DNA of 7,548 nucleotides from assembly GCA_030654635.1 (NCBI GenBank), contig JAURXE010000485.1, positions 1-7,548 of the forward strand, in the 5' to 3' direction. Both the position numbers and the translations under genes were made by a program. This DNA is from Pseudomonas sp. (lineage in GTDB: Bacteria > Pseudomonadota > Gammaproteobacteria > Pseudomonadales > Pseudomonadaceae). Under the pieces are notes generated by a model that worked only from the letters and a program-made list of their open reading frames with translations, did no database searches and was not told the origin of the DNA. Below, one piece after another: positions 6,569 through 7,548 of the stretch. Position 1 is the stretch's first letter; each line of letters opens with the position of its first letter.

Positions 6569-6659
6569 CCAGCGCACCACCTATCTTTCGATGGGTGACA
6601 GTTCCGCGCCCGCCAACCATGATTGCAATAAGCCATTAATGTCAGCCGGACTTATAACA

Positions 6660-7337
6660 ATGTCTAACAATCAAAAATCGCGCCTTGGCCAACTGTTAAT
6701 CGACAAAGGCTTAGTTACAGCAGCTCAACTCGATAACGCCATTAAGTTGCAGCTGACCAGCAGCAAACGTCTCGGTGAAATCCTTATCGAGCAAGGCGTG
6801 CTGACCGAACGACAACTGTGCAAGGCACTGAAAAAACAAACCAGCCTGCGCCTGACCGCCACCCTGGTCGCCGCCCTGCTCAGCCCATTTCAAATGGCCA
6901 GTGCCGACATCCAGCGGCAAACACCGCCCAGCACGCTTAGCCAAATGCAGGCCCCGCGTGGCATGCAAGCCTTGAGCGACGCCGAAATGAGCAGCGTCAG
7001 CGCCCAGGGCTTGAACGATGTGCTGCAAGGTATTTTTGCCACAGCAGAGAGCGGCGATGGCGTCGGCACCGCTGGTCAACTGGCAAAATTGGTGCTGCCG
7101 GTACTGAACAGTCTGGAAGCCGAGACGTCGATGCACGACGTGCAATACGACACCAGCAAAATGACCTCGATCGTCAATGCCGACGGCTCGGTCAACGTGC
7201 GCCTACCCAGCTCGATTGGCGAGTTACGCTTCGACAACATTCGCGTCGCCGGTGCCAATCCTGGGCAAAGCTTTGGCAGCGTAGTGATGCAGGACATCGA
7301 CCTATCACAGGCTTCGCTGCGGATCAGCCTGCACTGA
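6660..7337 (+). CDS. MshEN-domain protein with signal-like segment and DUF6160-like tail
   Basis: A 225-residue protein with no single recognised name. Residues 8-60 match the MshEN (T2SSE N-terminal) fold, known in MshE-type ATPases as a cyclic-di-GMP receptor. Two 24-residue motifs (8-31 and 37-60) each start RLG and have Gly at position 10, Leu at 17 and Gln at 24, with exactly five residues between. No ATPase domain follows. Residues 61-82 resemble a signal peptide: KKQ, a hydrophobic LTATLVAALLSPF stretch, and a peptidase-like site ASA before Asp83. The rest (83-225) is polar, with ALSDAEMSSVSAQG (104-117) resembling DUF6160-type exported proteins, and a beta-rich end (VVMQDIDLSQASLRISLH). 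The protein may thus be anchored or exported with its N-terminus in the cytoplasm. The start at 6660 has GGA nine bases upstream; ATGs at 6639 and 6591 are in frame but lack a Shine-Dalgarno site. The gene is divergent from xerD. The domain call is firm; function is inference. Confidence 0.75.
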   Translation: MSNNQKSRLGQLLIDKGLVTAAQLDNAIKLQLTSSKRLGEILIEQGVLTERQLCKALKKQTSLRLTATLVAALLSPFQMASADIQRQTPPSTLSQMQAPRGMQALSDAEMSSVSAQGLNDVLQGIFATAESGDGVGTAGQLAKLVLPVLNSLEAETSMHDVQYDTSKMTSIVNADGSVNVRLPSSIGELRFDNIRVAGANPGQSFGSVVMQDIDLSQASLRISLH

Positions 7338-7353
7338 GTTTGCCCAACCCTGA

Positions 7354-7376
7354 AAAACGCCCGCATTGGGCGTTTT
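7354..7376 (+). terminator. Intrinsic terminator of the MshEN gene
   Basis: AAAACGCCC (7354-7362) pairs perfectly with GGGCGTTTT (7368-7376) around a 5-base GCATT loop. It lies 16 bases after the stop at 7337, and the stem's own four T form the short U run. The arms are symmetrical, so it may also act on the opposite strand for readthrough from rplS. Confidence 0.8.
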
Positions 7377-7391
7377 CTACAACCAGGCATA

Positions 7392-7407
7392 CCGCAGTAC
7401 TTTGCGG
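7392..7407. other. Small inverted repeat between two terminators
   Basis: CCGCA (7392-7396) and TGCGG (7403-7407) form a 5-bp stem with a 6-base loop. It lies in the 152-base convergent gap between the MshEN gene and rplS, which otherwise holds only two terminators. No function is evident. Confidence 0.25.
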
Positions 7408-7449
7408 CACTCATCTCAGCCCACCGCATGCACTCAAAATTCAAGCAAA

Positions 7450-7475
7450 AAAAAGCAGCCCGCAGGCTGCTTTTT
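7450..7475 (-). terminator. Intrinsic terminator of rplS
   Basis: AAAAAGCAGCC (7450-7460) and GGCTGCTTTTT (7465-7475) form an 11-bp stem with a 4-base CGCA loop. On the minus strand the hairpin is followed by a run of eight T in all (complement of 7447-7454), a strong Rho-independent terminator. It begins 15 bases after the rplS stop and would end the ribosomal-protein transcript before xerD. Confidence 0.88.
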
Positions 7476-7489
7476 CAGAACAACTGGGC

Positions 7490-7548
7490 TTAAGCCAGTT
7501 TTTCCTTGATACGTGCTGCCTTGCCCGACAGGTCGCGAAGGTAGTAAA
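7490..7548 (-). CDS. rplS: 50S ribosomal protein L19, C-terminal end only
   Basis: The last 18 complete codons plus stop are visible, reading YYLRDLSGKAARIKEKLA. This is the characteristic C-terminus of bacterial L19, which lies at the 30S-50S interface. The rest of the gene lies beyond the right edge. In gammaproteobacteria rplS is normally the last gene of the rpsP-rimM-trmD-rplS operon, which fits the strong terminator directly after it. Confidence 0.93.
   Translation of the reverse strand, partial: YYLRDLSGKAARIKEKLA

Noticed and set aside
6381..6659. Open-frame extension upstream of the MshEN gene, giving a 318-residue version
   Set aside because: It overlaps xerD on the opposite strand, its lysine-rich text comes from the A-tracts, and no start in it has a Shine-Dalgarno site. 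The MshEN motif begins right after the ATG at 6660.
7392..7407. Possible REP element in the MshEN-rplS gap
   Set aside because: The stem is only 5 bp, does not match the Pseudomonas REP sequences I know, and occurs once in the window.
7076..7444. Minus-strand open frame over the 3' end of the MshEN gene
   Set aside because: It crosses two hairpin terminators and the convergent gap, and has no ribosome binding site or domain.

Overview
The window looks like chromosomal DNA of a Pseudomonas or a close gammaproteobacterial relative. The strongest sign is the minus-strand order rplS, xerD, dsbC, hom, thrC, which is a familiar Pseudomonas neighbourhood. The proteins ThrC, Hom, DsbC and XerD also read as near full-length Pseudomonas-type orthologues. 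Base composition is moderately GC-rich throughout, except for a short A-rich stretch near 6520-6570. This assignment rests on recalled family sequences, not on a search.

Left part (1-1810), plus strand: the 3' end of a family III CoA-transferase gene is followed after 40 bases by a gene for an exported family 3 solute-binding protein. These two probably share a transcript. They converge on thrC, and the short gap holds a hairpin flanked by A and T runs that can terminate both strands.

Middle part (1811-6454), minus strand: xerD (chromosome-dimer-resolution recombinase), dsbC (periplasmic disulfide isomerase), hom (homoserine dehydrogenase) and thrC (threonine synthase) follow one another in that order. 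Hom and ThrC catalyse two of the last three steps to threonine; the kinase between them (thrB or thrH) is not here. A hairpin with a short U run lies between dsbC and hom, and a near-perfect palindrome lies just ahead of hom. hom-thrC may therefore be expressed partly apart from xerD-dsbC. Three starts matter for annotation: hom uses TTG, with an in-frame stop two codons upstream, while thrC, dsbC and xerD start downstream of the longest open frame.

Right part (6455-7548): one plus-strand gene (6660-7337) lies between the minus-strand xerD and rplS genes. Its product has an unusual layout. Residues 8-60 match the two-motif MshEN fold (24 + 5 + 24 residues) known as a cyclic-di-GMP receptor in GspE/MshE-type ATPases. 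No ATPase follows. Instead there is a signal-peptide-like hydrophobic segment and a probably exported C-terminal region with a motif resembling DUF6160-type surface proteins. This is the best candidate here for an under-described system. The gene has an A-rich, repeat-bearing upstream region and its own terminator. The window ends with the last 18 complete codons of rplS (ribosomal protein L19) and its terminator.
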